This document shows, piece after piece, positions 51,340 through 60,301 of a DNA stretch of 64,000 bases. A model generated the notes under the pieces. It saw nothing but the letters and a program-made list of their open reading frames with translations, did no database searches and was not told the DNA's origin. The stretch is from Caballeronia sordidicola (GTDB lineage Bacteria > Pseudomonadota > Gammaproteobacteria > Burkholderiales > Burkholderiaceae), in the NCBI RefSeq assembly GCF_000729995.1, contig NZ_JNFG01000038.1, forward strand, positions 1-64,000, read 5' to 3'. Every line of letters starts with the position of its first letter. Within the stretch, counting starts at the first letter, position 1. The position numbers and the translations under genes were made by a program.

Positions 51340-51962
51340 TCGGTCTCCGTTGCCAGCGCGTTCACGGCAGCGGCCGCCATCGCGCTGCCGCCGCGCCGGC
51401 CGCGCAAAGCGACGAACGGCACGCCACGGCTATCGGCGGCGAGCAGCGCCTTCGATTCCGCCGCGCCGATAAAACCCACCGGAAAGCCCAGGATCAGCGC
51501 AGGTTTGGGCGCGCCTGCGTCGAGCATGTCGAGCAGATGGAAGAGCGCGGTGGGCGCATTGCCGATCACCACTACGCTGCCTTCAAGATCCGGTTGCCAC
51601 AACTCGAGTGCTGCGGCTGAGCGGGTGGTGCCGAGTGCGCGAGCGCGTTCGGGTACGGATGGGTCGTTGAGCGTGCAGATCACGCGGTTGTCCGCCGGTA
51701 ACCGCGCGCGCGTGATGCCTTCGGCGACCATGCGCGCATCGCAGAGAATGGGTGCGCCTCGGCTTAGCGCTGAGCGGCCCGCCGTGCCCGCGCCGGGGGA
51801 GAACACGAGGTCGTCGATCACGTCCGTCATGCCGCATGCATGGATCACGCGCACGGCAAGTTTCTCGAGATCGGCGGGAATGGGCGAGAGGTTGGCCTCG
51901 GCGCGAATGGTCGCGAACGACGCGCGATAGATCGCCTGGCCGTCGCGAATGTAATCAAGCAT
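51336..51962 (-). CDS. cobH: Precorrin-8X methylmutase
   Basis: A 208-aa CobH that moves the methyl group from C11 to C12 and gives hydrogenobyrinic acid. It has the family segments HACGMTDVIDDLVFSPGAG, with the active-site His and RGAPILCDARMVAEGI, and ILGFPVGFIGAAESK near the C-terminus. The ATG at 51962 has CGGAG 8 nt upstream; a TTG immediately before it is less likely. It overlaps the cobG end by 8 bp and cobI by 4 bp. Confidence 0.95.
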   Translation of the reverse strand: MLDYIRDGQAIYRASFATIRAEANLSPIPADLEKLAVRVIHACGMTDVIDDLVFSPGAGTAGRSALSRGAPILCDARMVAEGITRARLPADNRVICTLNDPSVPERARALGTTRSAAALELWQPDLEGSVVVIGNAPTALFHLLDMLDAGAPKPALILGFPVGFIGAAESKALLAADSRGVPFVALRGRRGGSAMAAAAVNALATETE

Positions 51963-53238
51963 CAAGGGAGCTCCGGGCTAGCCAGCGGGCTGCCTGTTCA
52001 ATGGTGAGATGGCGGGCGAGGGCGTCAGGCGCATCGCCGTAAAGATCGTAGCGGCCGGGTGCAACAGCAATCAAGGTGGTTTCGACGCGGTGGGCCGCTG
52101 CGCATGAACGCGCGCAGCCGCTCAGGTGGACGTCGCCCGCGGGCGGCATGGAACGAGCGAGAAGTTGGGCGTCGGCTTTGGTATCGGCGAAACTTTTTGC
52201 GCAGCCTTGAGAACCCGTGCACGCAATCAGGCGCGCGAACGGTTCACCGGGGTGGGTCGCGAGACCGAGCGCGGCGAGTTGTTCAACGACCACTAGAGCG
52301 CTAGAAGAAGGCACGTCGAGCAGCATGACGCTTTGCCAGGGCGTCATGCGCAGTCGTGGTGCGAGATCGGCGAGCGCGGACAGCATTGCTGCATCCAGAC
52401 GTCCAAGCGGGACCTGAGCACCGACGCATACGTCGGAGCCCGTGCCTTGACGATGCACGCCGAAACGCAGCCTTGCATCGGATGCGGGACGACGCCAGTT
52501 TTTAACATCACGATCCAAAGCGAAGCCAAGCTTCTCCTGAACGAGACCAAGAATTTCTTCGATGGAGCACGTCGTCAGCAGATCGCGCATTCTGGTTTGC
52601 CAGGGCTGTGCGAGATCGAGAAAAGTGTTCAGCAGCGCATCGACCAGCGCGGGAACGTGCCCGGTTTCCACCGCAGCCAACGCGGGTGCATCGTTTTCGA
52701 AGCGCGGTGGACCGCCTGCGAGCCCGAACACAAACCGTTCCGCCGATATCGCTGAAAGCCACACATCGTGAGGATGATCGAGCATCGCAAGGCGCTCGCC
52801 GCCGTCGACCATCAACGCAAATTTCGGCGATAGCTGATGCAAACGTGCGTCACGCTGTAACTGATCGATTAACGTGGAAACGAGTGGCGCGACATCGAGC
52901 AACGCGTGCGGATCGAGGCCTGCCAGTGGACTGGACATGACGTTACGCTGATCGTCCGAATCCGGCGTGATCGGGCCGAGTCCCGCGTCGACGAGCCGCG
53001 AGACGAGCGCTTCCTGCGAATCTTCCCTTACGCCGCGGATCTGCAGATTTGCGCGATTGGTGACGTCGATCAAACCCGAACCGAACGTGTCCGACGCCTG
53101 TGCCACAACCCGCGCCTGCGCTGCGCTCAGCTCACCGCATGCGAGGCGAATGCGGCACAGGCCGCCGTCGCGAGCAGGCACAATCCGCATCAGGCCCGGA
53201 CAAGCCGATGGCCGCAATGCTTGCGTGGATGCCTGCAT
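51955..53238 (-). CDS. cobG: Precorrin-3B synthase
   Basis: A 427-aa oxygen-dependent enzyme that makes precorrin-3B, the first step of ring contraction in the aerobic pathway. It belongs to the sulfite/nitrite reductase-like family. The ferredoxin-like half-domain has DVTNRANLQIRG; the 4Fe-4S ligands are in CTGSQGCAKSFADTK and VHLSGCARSCAAAH. The start at 53238 follows the family start (LMRIVPARDGGLCRIRLACG). It is the first gene of cobG-H-I-J, downstream of a cobalamin riboswitch. Its presence argues for the aerobic route. Confidence 0.92.
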   Translation of the reverse strand: MQASTQALRPSACPGLMRIVPARDGGLCRIRLACGELSAAQARVVAQASDTFGSGLIDVTNRANLQIRGVREDSQEALVSRLVDAGLGPITPDSDDQRNVMSSPLAGLDPHALLDVAPLVSTLIDQLQRDARLHQLSPKFALMVDGGERLAMLDHPHDVWLSAISAERFVFGLAGGPPRFENDAPALAAVETGHVPALVDALLNTFLDLAQPWQTRMRDLLTTCSIEEILGLVQEKLGFALDRDVKNWRRPASDARLRFGVHRQGTGSDVCVGAQVPLGRLDAAMLSALADLAPRLRMTPWQSVMLLDVPSSSALVVVEQLAALGLATHPGEPFARLIACTGSQGCAKSFADTKADAQLLARSMPPAGDVHLSGCARSCAAAHRVETTLIAVAPGRYDLYGDAPDALARHLTIEQAARWLARSSLDA

Positions 53239-53371
53239 AGTAGTGAGTGGTTCGTTCAAAGCGTGACCCGTTCGGTCTCGCGCGGCGCCTTGAGCATGCC
53301 GTGCCCTTTGAGGGGGCGGCATGTTCGCGGCATCGGTACACCCCGCCCGATGTTGGCTTGCACGAAGAATT

Positions 53372-53525
53372 CCGGTCGGCAGGTCTCTTGGCTTGCAGGT
53401 CGCCGTCCGTACCGGCCTTCCCAGTCGAAACCAGTGGCAGTGGGGTGCGGACTCGCTGCGTACAATTGCGGGGGCAGCCACAGTTTTGCTGTGTTCCCTG
53501 TTAGGCCCGTAAGGGCACCGACTAA
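53372..53525 (-). promoter_or_regulatory. Cobalamin riboswitch upstream of cobG-cobH-cobI-cobJ
   Basis: On the minus strand: TCGGTGCCCTTACGGGCC, TAACAGGGAACACAGC, the core GGCTGCCCCCGCAATTGTACG, GCCACTGG, GGGAAGGCCGG and the closing CAAGCCAAGAGACCTGCCG. A -10-like CATAAT (53533-53538) puts the start about 10 nt upstream. A 134-nt leader remains before cobG. Boundaries are approximate. Confidence 0.9.
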
Positions 53526-53653
53526 CCGCGGTATTATGCCCGTTTTTGCGGCCGCTAAAGCGCATCGGCATCAGGCCGGACGTGCTTTAACCGCGTTGTA
53601 GGCGTGGCATGATCAGCGAATGAGCTGCGAATGAATCAAGCGAGGATCGGCGG

Positions 53654-54862
53654 ATGTCAGCGTGGTTGACCATAGTGGGAATTGGAGAGGATGGCTGGCG
53701 CGGACTGAGCCGGGACGCGCGCCAGACGCTGCTCGCGGCCGATACGATTTTCGGCGGAGCGCGGCATCTCACTTTGCTGCCAACCCGCATAGGCGGCGAA
53801 CGTTGCGCATGGCCGGTGCCGTTCACCATTGCCCCCGTTCTTGAGCGCCGCCATGAAAAGCAACGGGTGTGCGTGCTGGCGAGTGGCGACCCGATGCTAT
53901 TCGGCGTAGGCAGCACGTTCGCCCGCGAACTGCCCGCCGATGAGTTCAGCGTTCTGCCCGCGCCGTCTTCGTTGTCGCTTGCCGCGGCGCGCTTGCACTG
54001 GCCTCTGCAGGACGTCGCGGTGGTGTCGCTGGTCGGGCGGCCGGTCGCGGCGCTAGAAACGCAGCTTCATCCCGGTGCGCGCCTGTTCGTTCTCAGCAGT
54101 GGCGCATCGAGTCCCGCTGCCGTTGCCGAGTTGCTGACAAAGCGCGGTTTCGGCGCCAGCCACCTGAGTGTGTTCGAGCACCTGGGTGGCGAGCAGGAGC
54201 GGCGTATCGATCGCGTGGCCTGCGCGTGGACGGCGAGCGACGTGGCGGCGCTGAATCTGGTGGCAATCGAATGCATCGCAGAGAGCCATGCGCGGCGCTT
54301 GCCTCTGACGCCGGGTCTTCCCGACAACGCGTATCACCACGACGGCCAGCTCACCAAGCGCGATGTCCGCGCGATCACGCTGTCGCGGCTCGCGCCCGAG
54401 CCGGGAGAATTGCTGTGGGACGTGGGCGCGGGATGCGGGTCGATCGGTATTGAATGGATGCGCTCGCACACGGGCTGCCGTGCCATCGCGATCGAAGCGG
54501 ACAGTGGGCGTCAACGCCTGATCGAACACAATCGCGATGCGCTTGGCGTGCCCGGACTGCAACTGGTCGAGGGCGAAGCACCGGGCGCGTTGGCAGGACT
54601 TCCCGAGCCCGATGCTATTTTTATAGGCGGTGGCGTGACTGCGCCGGACATGCTCGAGACGTGCTGGTCTCGTCTGAAGAAAGGCGGTCGGATGATCGTC
54701 AACGCCGTCACGATCCAGAGCGAGGTAACACTGGTGGCGTGGCGCGTGCTTCATGGCGGCGAGATGACGCGTATCGGCGTTGCCCATGCGCAGCCGCTAG
54801 GCGCCTTCGATGCCTGGCGTCAGGCGCTCCCCATTACGCTGCTGCATGCTGTTAAACCATGA
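53654..54862 (+). CDS. cobL: Precorrin-6Y C5,15-methyltransferase (decarboxylating), CbiE-CbiT fusion
   Basis: A 402-aa two-domain enzyme that methylates C5 and C15 and removes the acetate carboxyl at C12. The N-terminal CbiE tetrapyrrole-methylase domain has LTIVGIGEDGWRGL, VLASGDPMLFGVGSTF and VVSLVGRPV. The C-terminal CbiT Rossmann methyltransferase has LWDVGAGCGSIGIEW and AIEADSGRQRLIEHN. GAGGA lies upstream of the ATG. It opens the plus-strand unit cobL-cbiD-cobK-cobM; no riboswitch was found in its 130-bp upstream gap. Confidence 0.95.
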   Translation: MSAWLTIVGIGEDGWRGLSRDARQTLLAADTIFGGARHLTLLPTRIGGERCAWPVPFTIAPVLERRHEKQRVCVLASGDPMLFGVGSTFARELPADEFSVLPAPSSLSLAAARLHWPLQDVAVVSLVGRPVAALETQLHPGARLFVLSSGASSPAAVAELLTKRGFGASHLSVFEHLGGEQERRIDRVACAWTASDVAALNLVAIECIAESHARRLPLTPGLPDNAYHHDGQLTKRDVRAITLSRLAPEPGELLWDVGAGCGSIGIEWMRSHTGCRAIAIEADSGRQRLIEHNRDALGVPGLQLVEGEAPGALAGLPEPDAIFIGGGVTAPDMLETCWSRLKKGGRMIVNAVTIQSEVTLVAWRVLHGGEMTRIGVAHAQPLGAFDAWRQALPITLLHAVKP

Positions 54863-54880
54863 CGCTGATCGGTTATCGCC

Positions 54881-55972
54881 ATGCGTGACGAAACGCCCGA
54901 ACAGCCCGCGCCGCTACGCACCGGACTGACCACGGGTAGTTGCGCGACCGCGACGTCGCTTGCGGCGGCGCGGTTGCTGCTTGCGGGCCGGGTCAGCGAG
55001 CACGCAGACATTACGTTGCCGAAGGGGCAACAGGTCGTGATGCCGCTCGTGTTCTGCCGTCTCGCCGGAGACAGTCAAGCAGAAGCGGGCACCGTGAAAG
55101 ACGCCGGCGATGATCCCGACGTCACCCATGGCGCAATCGTCTTTGCACGCGTACGTTTGCTCAGTGAACCGGGCGTCCGTTTTCTCGCGGGACCGGGAGT
55201 GGGCACCATCACGCGCGCCGGACTGGCGCTTCCCATAGGTGAGCCCGCCATCAATCCTGTGCCGCGCAAGATGATGACCGATCACCTTTCGGCGCTGGCA
55301 GAAGAACATAACTACGGCGGTGGCTTCGAAGTGAGCATCGGCGTGGAAGACGGCGCCGAACTCGCACTCAAGACGATGAATCCGCGCTTGGGGATTGTCG
55401 GGGGTTTATCGATTCTCGGCACGACTGGCATTGTCCGGCCGTTTTCCTGCTCGGCTTATATTGCTTCAATTCATCAAGGTATCGATGTTGCCCGCGCGAA
55501 TGGTTACGCTCACATAGCCGCGTGCACGGGCAATCAGAGCGAGGACGCCATGCGTCTTCGCTACAACTTGCCGGACATCGCGCTCATTGAAATGGGCGAC
55601 TTCGTGGGCGCTGTGCTCAAGCATTTGCGACGTGCACCGGTCGAGAAGTTGAGCCTGTGCGGCGGCTTCGGCAAGATCAGCAAGCTGGCCGCGGGACATA
55701 TGGATCTGCATAGCCGGAACTCGAGCATCGATCTGCCGCAGCTAGCCGCGTGGGCCGCGAGCGCGGGAGCCGGCACCACCCTGCAACAGGCAATGCGTGA
55801 TGCCAACACGAGCCAGGAAGCGCTGCTGCTGGCTCACGAGCAGGGAGTGCCGCTCGGTCATATCGTCTGCGAGCATGCGCGGCAATTTGCGTTGAGCGTG
55901 GTGCCGGAAGGTATCGGCGTGGAGTGTTTTGCGATCGACCGGCAGGGGCGCATCGTGGGGGCTGCGCAATGA
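54881..55972 (+). CDS. cbiD: Cobalt-precorrin-5B (C1)-methyltransferase CbiD
   Basis: A 363-aa SAM-dependent enzyme that methylates C1. It has the family features LTTGSCATATSLAAARLL, TVKDAGDDPDVTHGA, GVGTITRAGLALPIGEPAIN and GGLSILGTTGIVRPFS. CbiD belongs to the anaerobic pathway; in aerobic producers the step is done by CobF, which is absent here, so CbiD probably substitutes. Cotranscribed with cobL and cobK. Confidence 0.95.
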   Translation: MRDETPEQPAPLRTGLTTGSCATATSLAAARLLLAGRVSEHADITLPKGQQVVMPLVFCRLAGDSQAEAGTVKDAGDDPDVTHGAIVFARVRLLSEPGVRFLAGPGVGTITRAGLALPIGEPAINPVPRKMMTDHLSALAEEHNYGGGFEVSIGVEDGAELALKTMNPRLGIVGGLSILGTTGIVRPFSCSAYIASIHQGIDVARANGYAHIAACTGNQSEDAMRLRYNLPDIALIEMGDFVGAVLKHLRRAPVEKLSLCGGFGKISKLAAGHMDLHSRNSSIDLPQLAAWAASAGAGTTLQQAMRDANTSQEALLLAHEQGVPLGHIVCEHARQFALSVVPEGIGVECFAIDRQGRIVGAAQ

Positions 55973-56721
55973 AAAGGGTCTTGTTGTTGGGCGGCACTGG
56001 CGACGCATTGACCATCGCGCGACGGCTCGGTCCCGATCACGTCTATAGTCTTGCCGGACTAGGCCGCATACCGGGCGATCTCTTCTGCAGTGTGCGCGTG
56101 GGCGGCTTTGGCGGGATTGACGGGTTAAAGGCCTTCATTGAAGCGCAATCGATCAGCTTGATCGTCGATGCAACGCATCCTTACGCCGCGCAAATGAGCC
56201 GTCACGCGAGCGCGGTGAGTGCGTTGAAAAGCATGCCATGCTGGGCGCTTCGGCGTGCACCGTGGCAACCGCAAAGCGGTGACGCGTGGCGTGAGGCTGC
56301 CGACTTCTCGTCCATCCTCGACGCCATCGCGCCTTACCACCATCCGCTCTGGACGCTCGGCCGAGAACCGCTTTCGCATCTCGACGAGATTGCCCCATCG
56401 CAACACTGGACCATCCGGTGCCTCGACTCGCATCCCGGCAACGCGCGAGCGACCATCATTGCTGCGCGTGGCCCTTTCTCGCTCGATGGCGAACGTGCGC
56501 TCTTCGATGCACAGCAAACCGATGTGCTCATCAGCAAGAACAGCGGCGGTGCGGCAACCGAGGCGAAACTGGCGGTCGCGCGGGAACGCGGCTTGCCCGT
56601 GGTCATGCTGCAGCGGCCCGGCTTACCCCCGGTCGAGCGCGAATTTTCCGATACAAGCTCGCTTCTGAACGCACTCGAAGCATGGCTCCATCCGCATCCA
56701 CTTTTCGATAAAACCCCTTAA
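55969..56721 (+). CDS. cobK: Precorrin-6A reductase
   Basis: A 250-aa NADPH-dependent reductase that gives precorrin-6B. It has the N-terminal VLLLGGTGDALTIAR, VDATHPYAAQMSRHA and the C-terminal LISKNSGGAATEAKLAVARE, which are typical of CobK/CbiJ. The ATG overlaps the cbiD stop as ATGA. It is followed directly by cobM with no gap. Confidence 0.93.
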   Translation: MKRVLLLGGTGDALTIARRLGPDHVYSLAGLGRIPGDLFCSVRVGGFGGIDGLKAFIEAQSISLIVDATHPYAAQMSRHASAVSALKSMPCWALRRAPWQPQSGDAWREAADFSSILDAIAPYHHPLWTLGREPLSHLDEIAPSQHWTIRCLDSHPGNARATIIAARGPFSLDGERALFDAQQTDVLISKNSGGAATEAKLAVARERGLPVVMLQRPGLPPVEREFSDTSSLLNALEAWLHPHPLFDKTP

Positions 56722-57450
56722 ATGACGGTCTATTTCATTGGCGCCGGACCCGGAGATCCCGAACTCATCACGGTGAAGGGGCAACGCCTCATTCGCGCGT
56801 GCCCGGTCATCCTGTATGCCGGATCGCTCGTGCCGGAAGCTGTGTTGAGCGGGCATAGCGCGCAAAGCGTGGTGAATACGGCGGATCTTCACCTCGATGA
56901 AATTGTCGCGTTGCTCGAAGCCGCGCACGCTAAAGGGCAAGACGTCGCGCGTGTACATTCCGGCGATCCGTCCTTGTATGGCGCAATCGGCGAACAGATC
57001 AGGCGTCTGAATACGCTCGCGATACCGTACGAAATCGTGCCTGGCGTAACGGCGGCAGCGGCCTGTGCTGCGTCGCTTGGCTGTGAATTCACCTTGCCCG
57101 GCATCTCGCAGACGGTGATCCTCACGCGCTTCGCCACGAAGACATCGATGCCCGAAGGCGAGCAACTTACCGATCTCGCGCGCCATCGCGCGACCATGGC
57201 GATCCACCTTGGCGTGCGCCATATCGAACGGATTGTCACTGACCTGATTCCGCATTACGGCGCTCAGTGCCCCGTGGCGGTGATCTTCCGGGCAAGCTGG
57301 CCTGACGAAGAGAAAGTCCTGGGCACCCTCGCCGATATCGCGGGAAAAGTGCTTGAAAAAGGTATCGAAAGGACAGCGCTGATCGTGGTCGGGTATGTGC
57401 TGAATGCGGAAGGTTTTACGGACTCGTCGTTGTATCGCAAGCCAGTCTGA
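56722..57450 (+). CDS. cobM: Precorrin-4 C11-methyltransferase
   Basis: A 242-aa SAM-dependent tetrapyrrole methylase that converts precorrin-4 to precorrin-5. Family motifs are VYFIGAGPGDPELITVKG, YAGSLVPEAVL, VARVHSGDPSLYGAIGEQI and EIVPGVTAAAACAASLG. The ATG follows the cobK stop codon directly. The fourth cobalamin gene of this unit. Confidence 0.95.
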   Translation: MTVYFIGAGPGDPELITVKGQRLIRACPVILYAGSLVPEAVLSGHSAQSVVNTADLHLDEIVALLEAAHAKGQDVARVHSGDPSLYGAIGEQIRRLNTLAIPYEIVPGVTAAAACAASLGCEFTLPGISQTVILTRFATKTSMPEGEQLTDLARHRATMAIHLGVRHIERIVTDLIPHYGAQCPVAVIFRASWPDEEKVLGTLADIAGKVLEKGIERTALIVVGYVLNAEGFTDSSLYRKPV

Positions 57451-57467
57451 GCCAGGTGCCACGTGCC

Positions 57468-57863
57468 ATGCGCGATCTCGACACCGTTTTCAACGCCTTG
57501 TCGCATTCGAATTTTCGAATGCGTTTCCGGCTTGGCATACGCGAGCAAGCGTATCTGCGCGAGCACGGCATGACGGAAGTGATCGGCCACGCGCGTGAGC
57601 TGATCACGCGGCGGCTTGCACCCGAGCAACCGCCAAACGACGGCAAGCAGACGCCGTTTCGAGGCCACCCGGTATTTATCGCGCAGCACGCCACAGCGAC
57701 TTGCTGCCGGAGTTGCCTCGCCAAGTGGCATGGCATACAAGCGGGGAAACAACTGGACGATGACGAACGGGATCACGTCGTGCAAGCAATCGAGCGCTGG
57801 CTGAAGGCGCAAAAAGTGACTGGCACCGATAAACCGCCGCGTCAGCCTGACTTGCCGTTCTGA
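57468..57863 (+). CDS. DUF4186 family protein downstream of cobM
   Basis: A 131-aa soluble protein of the DUF4186 family. Visible blocks are SNFRMRFRLG near the N-terminus, PFRGHPVFIAQHATATCCRSC with a CC-x2-C cysteine cluster, and KWHGIQAGKQLDDDE. Cysteines with His suggest a metal site. The ATG at 57468 is preferred; a GTG at 57456 is possible. It lies 17 bp after cobM and is probably cotranscribed, ending at a strong terminator. No function is established for the family. Confidence 0.8.
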   Translation: MRDLDTVFNALSHSNFRMRFRLGIREQAYLREHGMTEVIGHARELITRRLAPEQPPNDGKQTPFRGHPVFIAQHATATCCRSCLAKWHGIQAGKQLDDDERDHVVQAIERWLKAQKVTGTDKPPRQPDLPF

Positions 57864-57867
57864 TAAG

Positions 57868-57912
57868 AAAACGCCGCGCGGCGAGTTCAGGTTTTGAGCC
57901 GCGCGGCGTTTT
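57868..57912. terminator. Strong bidirectional terminator
   Basis: AAAACGCCGCGCGGC (57868-57882) and GCCGCGCGGCGTTTT (57898-57912) form a perfect 15-bp stem around a 15-nt loop. A/T ends give T-runs on both strands. It serves the cobL-cbiD-cobK-cobM unit and the convergent terC gene. Confidence 0.92.
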
Positions 57913-57927
57913 CGACTTATCGCGCCA

Positions 57928-58671
57928 TCACTGCAAAGCGCGTTTCTTTTTCGCTCTTCTCGACAGCATGTTCAGCCCCTCGACCAGCGCCGAGAACGCC
58001 ATCGCCGCGTAAATGTAGCCTTTCGGTACATGCGACCCGAAGCCTTCGGCGACGAGCGTCATCCCGATCACGAGCAGGAAGCCGAGCGCGAGCATCACGA
58101 CAGTCGGGTTCCTTTCGATGAAACGCGACAGCGGTCCAGCGGCGAACATCATCACTGAAACGGCCCCGATCACCGCGACAAACATGATGGGAATGTGTTC
58201 CGTCATGCCAACGGCGGTCACGATGCTGTCGATGGAAAACACGAGATCCAGCACCAGGATCTGGCCGATCGCGGACCACGGCGTGAGTGTCGAAGTCTTC
58301 CCGACACCGCTGCCATTTTCGCCTTCGCCCGAGACGTGATGATGGATCTCGGTGGTCGCTTTCCACACGAGGAACGCACCGCCGGCAATAAGGATCAGGT
58401 CGCGCCACGAGAAGTCATGGCCGAAAGCGGTGAAGATCGGCGCGGTCAGGCGCACGATCAGCGCGACCGTGCCGAGCAGGCCAAGCCGCATCACCAGCGC
58501 CAGCCCGATGCCGAGCCGCTGAACGCGCGCCCGGTGCGCTTCGGGCAATTTGTTCGTAAGAATGGAAATGAAGATCAGGTTGTCAATGCCGAGCACGACT
58601 TCCATGACAAGCAGCGTCGCCAGTGCGGCCCATGCGCCGGGGTCACTTGCCAATGCAACTAAATAGTCCAT
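57928..58671 (-). CDS. TerC-family integral membrane protein
   Basis: A 247-aa protein with about seven membrane helices. TerC-family signatures are MEVVLGIDNLIFISILTNKL near residues 22-41 and VLDLVFSIDSIVTAVGM in the second half, each with a conserved Asp within the helix. Homologues (YgdQ/YoaE/Alx type) are linked to metal, notably manganese, homeostasis and to metal loading of secreted proteins. The start at 58671 matches the family; the longer frame upstream is not membrane-like. The C-terminal tail is very basic. Confidence 0.9.
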   Translation of the reverse strand: MDYLVALASDPGAWAALATLLVMEVVLGIDNLIFISILTNKLPEAHRARVQRLGIGLALVMRLGLLGTVALIVRLTAPIFTAFGHDFSWRDLILIAGGAFLVWKATTEIHHHVSGEGENGSGVGKTSTLTPWSAIGQILVLDLVFSIDSIVTAVGMTEHIPIMFVAVIGAVSVMMFAAGPLSRFIERNPTVVMLALGFLLVIGMTLVAEGFGSHVPKGYIYAAMAFSALVEGLNMLSRRAKKKRALQ

Positions 58672-58985
58672 GAGATCCGAGGGTCTTGGGAAAGTGGGAA
58701 GAAACGGTTTAGTCGCCTGCCCGGCGGCCGATCGCGATGATACGTGACGCGCCAAGCAAAAGTGAAAGCTTAATGAAATAATTGAGAGCGGCGCAGAGCC
58801 AAAAAGTTCGCCGGACGGGGCGGTGGCGTCGACCGATCGATCTAAATGGTGCGTCGCGCAAATGCGGGTAAACTCTAGTGCTGCTCGTCGTGCCGAACCC
58901 ACGCGTACTTTAGCCGGAACCGTACGTAAGGCGGCGCCCCCAAAATCTTCGCTGCTTGTGTCCAGCGGTATTTTTCAGGTTCCAC
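58672..58985. other. Divergent intergenic region terC / opgC-like
   Basis: 314 bp without a convincing gene; small frames lack conservation cues. It should contain promoters for both divergent genes. I could not pick out a reliable -35/-10 pair or any clear dyad. Confidence 0.5.
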
Positions 58986-60113
58986 ATGCAGGGAAAATCG
59001 CAACGCCTGGTCGAACTGGATTTTTTTCGGGGTCTCGTGCTGCTGGTGATCGTAGTCGATCACATTGGCGGCAGCATGCTTTCCCGTGTGACGCTGCACG
59101 CGTTCGCGCTCAACGACGCCGCGGAAGTGTTTGTCTTTCTCGGCGGCTTCGCCACAGCCACGGCCTATGTGTCAATGGCCGCCCGTCGCTCGGAATCCGC
59201 CGCCCGGGCACGGTTTTTCCGTCGAGCGTTCGAGATCTACCGCGCGTTTGTCGTGACCGCCGTCCTCATGTTGCTGACGAGTTTCTTGTTGCGGCCGTTT
59301 TTCGGCAGCGCGCCGAATCTTGCTATCGCCGACCTGGACAGCTTTCTCGCTGCGCCGTTCACGGCGATCACTGACGTGCTGCTCTTGCGCCGTCAGCCAT
59401 ATTTATCGTCCGTGCTGCCCATGTATGCGTTCTTCGCGCTGGCCGTGCCGTTTGTCTTGCCGCTGGCGCGTAGCAAGCCGTGGCTTCTGCTCGGTGCAAG
59501 TGTCGCGCTGTGGGCCGTGGCGGCGCCTGTTGCCGAGTATTTGCCATCGGCGGACGACTTGCTGTGGGACTTCAATCCTGCCGCGTGGCAGTTGATGTTC
59601 GTTCTCGGCGTGCTCGCGTGCTGCCAGCCTGTCTATCAGCGAGTGAGTTCGTACCGGTTCGGCTGGGTTGTCAGCGTCGCCGCGCTCGCGATCGTCGCGG
59701 GCATGGCGTATTACAAGTTGCTCGTGCTCCCCGTTTCCCTCGATGGCGATCTAAAGCGCAATCTGGCCGGCGTGCGCATCGTCAATTTCTTGAGTATTGC
59801 CTGGCTTGCAAGCGACCTGGCACGCCGTGGAGTGGTGAAACAGATTGCGCGGCGTTTGCCGTGGGTCGGCGCGGTCGGCCGGGATGGCCTTGTGTGTTTC
59901 GTGGCGGGCGCGGTGATTTCGCTGACGGTCGATTCAGTGTTGTTCACGCTCACCAACGGGCTGATCGACGTTCCGCTGGGTCTTGCTGCCGATGCTCTCG
60001 CGTTGGGCCTGTTGCTCGCGATTCCACATCGCCAGCGTGTCTTCGATGCAATGCGTTCAAGGCCGGTAGTGCCTGTGTCGAAGAGAGAAGGGGAGCGCCG
60101 CGCGGTTCGATGA
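58986..60113 (+). CDS. OpgC-like integral membrane acyltransferase-family protein
   Basis: A 375-aa membrane protein with about ten helices. The start, RLVELDFFRGLVLLVIVVDH, and then EVFVFLGGFATATAYVSMA are characteristic of the OpgC protein family. OpgC proteins modify periplasmic osmoregulated glucans with succinyl or other groups. No opgG/opgH genes are close, so the substrate is uncertain. The ATG at 58986 fits the conserved N-terminus; a GTG at 58956 is a poorer choice. It is transcribed alone. Confidence 0.85.
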   Translation: MQGKSQRLVELDFFRGLVLLVIVVDHIGGSMLSRVTLHAFALNDAAEVFVFLGGFATATAYVSMAARRSESAARARFFRRAFEIYRAFVVTAVLMLLTSFLLRPFFGSAPNLAIADLDSFLAAPFTAITDVLLLRRQPYLSSVLPMYAFFALAVPFVLPLARSKPWLLLGASVALWAVAAPVAEYLPSADDLLWDFNPAAWQLMFVLGVLACCQPVYQRVSSYRFGWVVSVAALAIVAGMAYYKLLVLPVSLDGDLKRNLAGVRIVNFLSIAWLASDLARRGVVKQIARRLPWVGAVGRDGLVCFVAGAVISLTVDSVLFTLTNGLIDVPLGLAADALALGLLLAIPHRQRVFDAMRSRPVVPVSKREGERRAVR

Positions 60114-60154
60114 GCGGCGGGGACGGCCTCGCCACTCACTAGGCAAAAACGCGA

Positions 60155-60203
60155 CTAACGGTCTGCGCCGTCCGCATCTGCGTGCTGCGCAGGACGTCGT
60201 TAG
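60155..60203. repeat. Nested inverted repeat after the opgC-like gene
   Basis: CTAACG (60155-60160) pairs with CGTTAG (60198-60203), and CTGCGC (60163-60168) pairs with GCGCAG (60187-60192), leaving an 18-nt loop. There is no T-run. It could be a Rho-type 3' structure or a binding site. Confidence 0.4.
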
Positions 60204-60301
60204 ATCCAAGCGGTCCTCATAAAAAGACGCCCGCTTCTCAATTTCTCCTGGTCACCCGTGCTCTTCGGCGCGAACCTGAGACTTTTATATAACGATAGGT
60301 T

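Noticed and set aside
53256..53465. Minus-strand frame of 69 codons between the riboswitch and cobG
   Set aside because: Most of it lies inside the aptamer; the remaining 25 codons have no ribosome-binding site.
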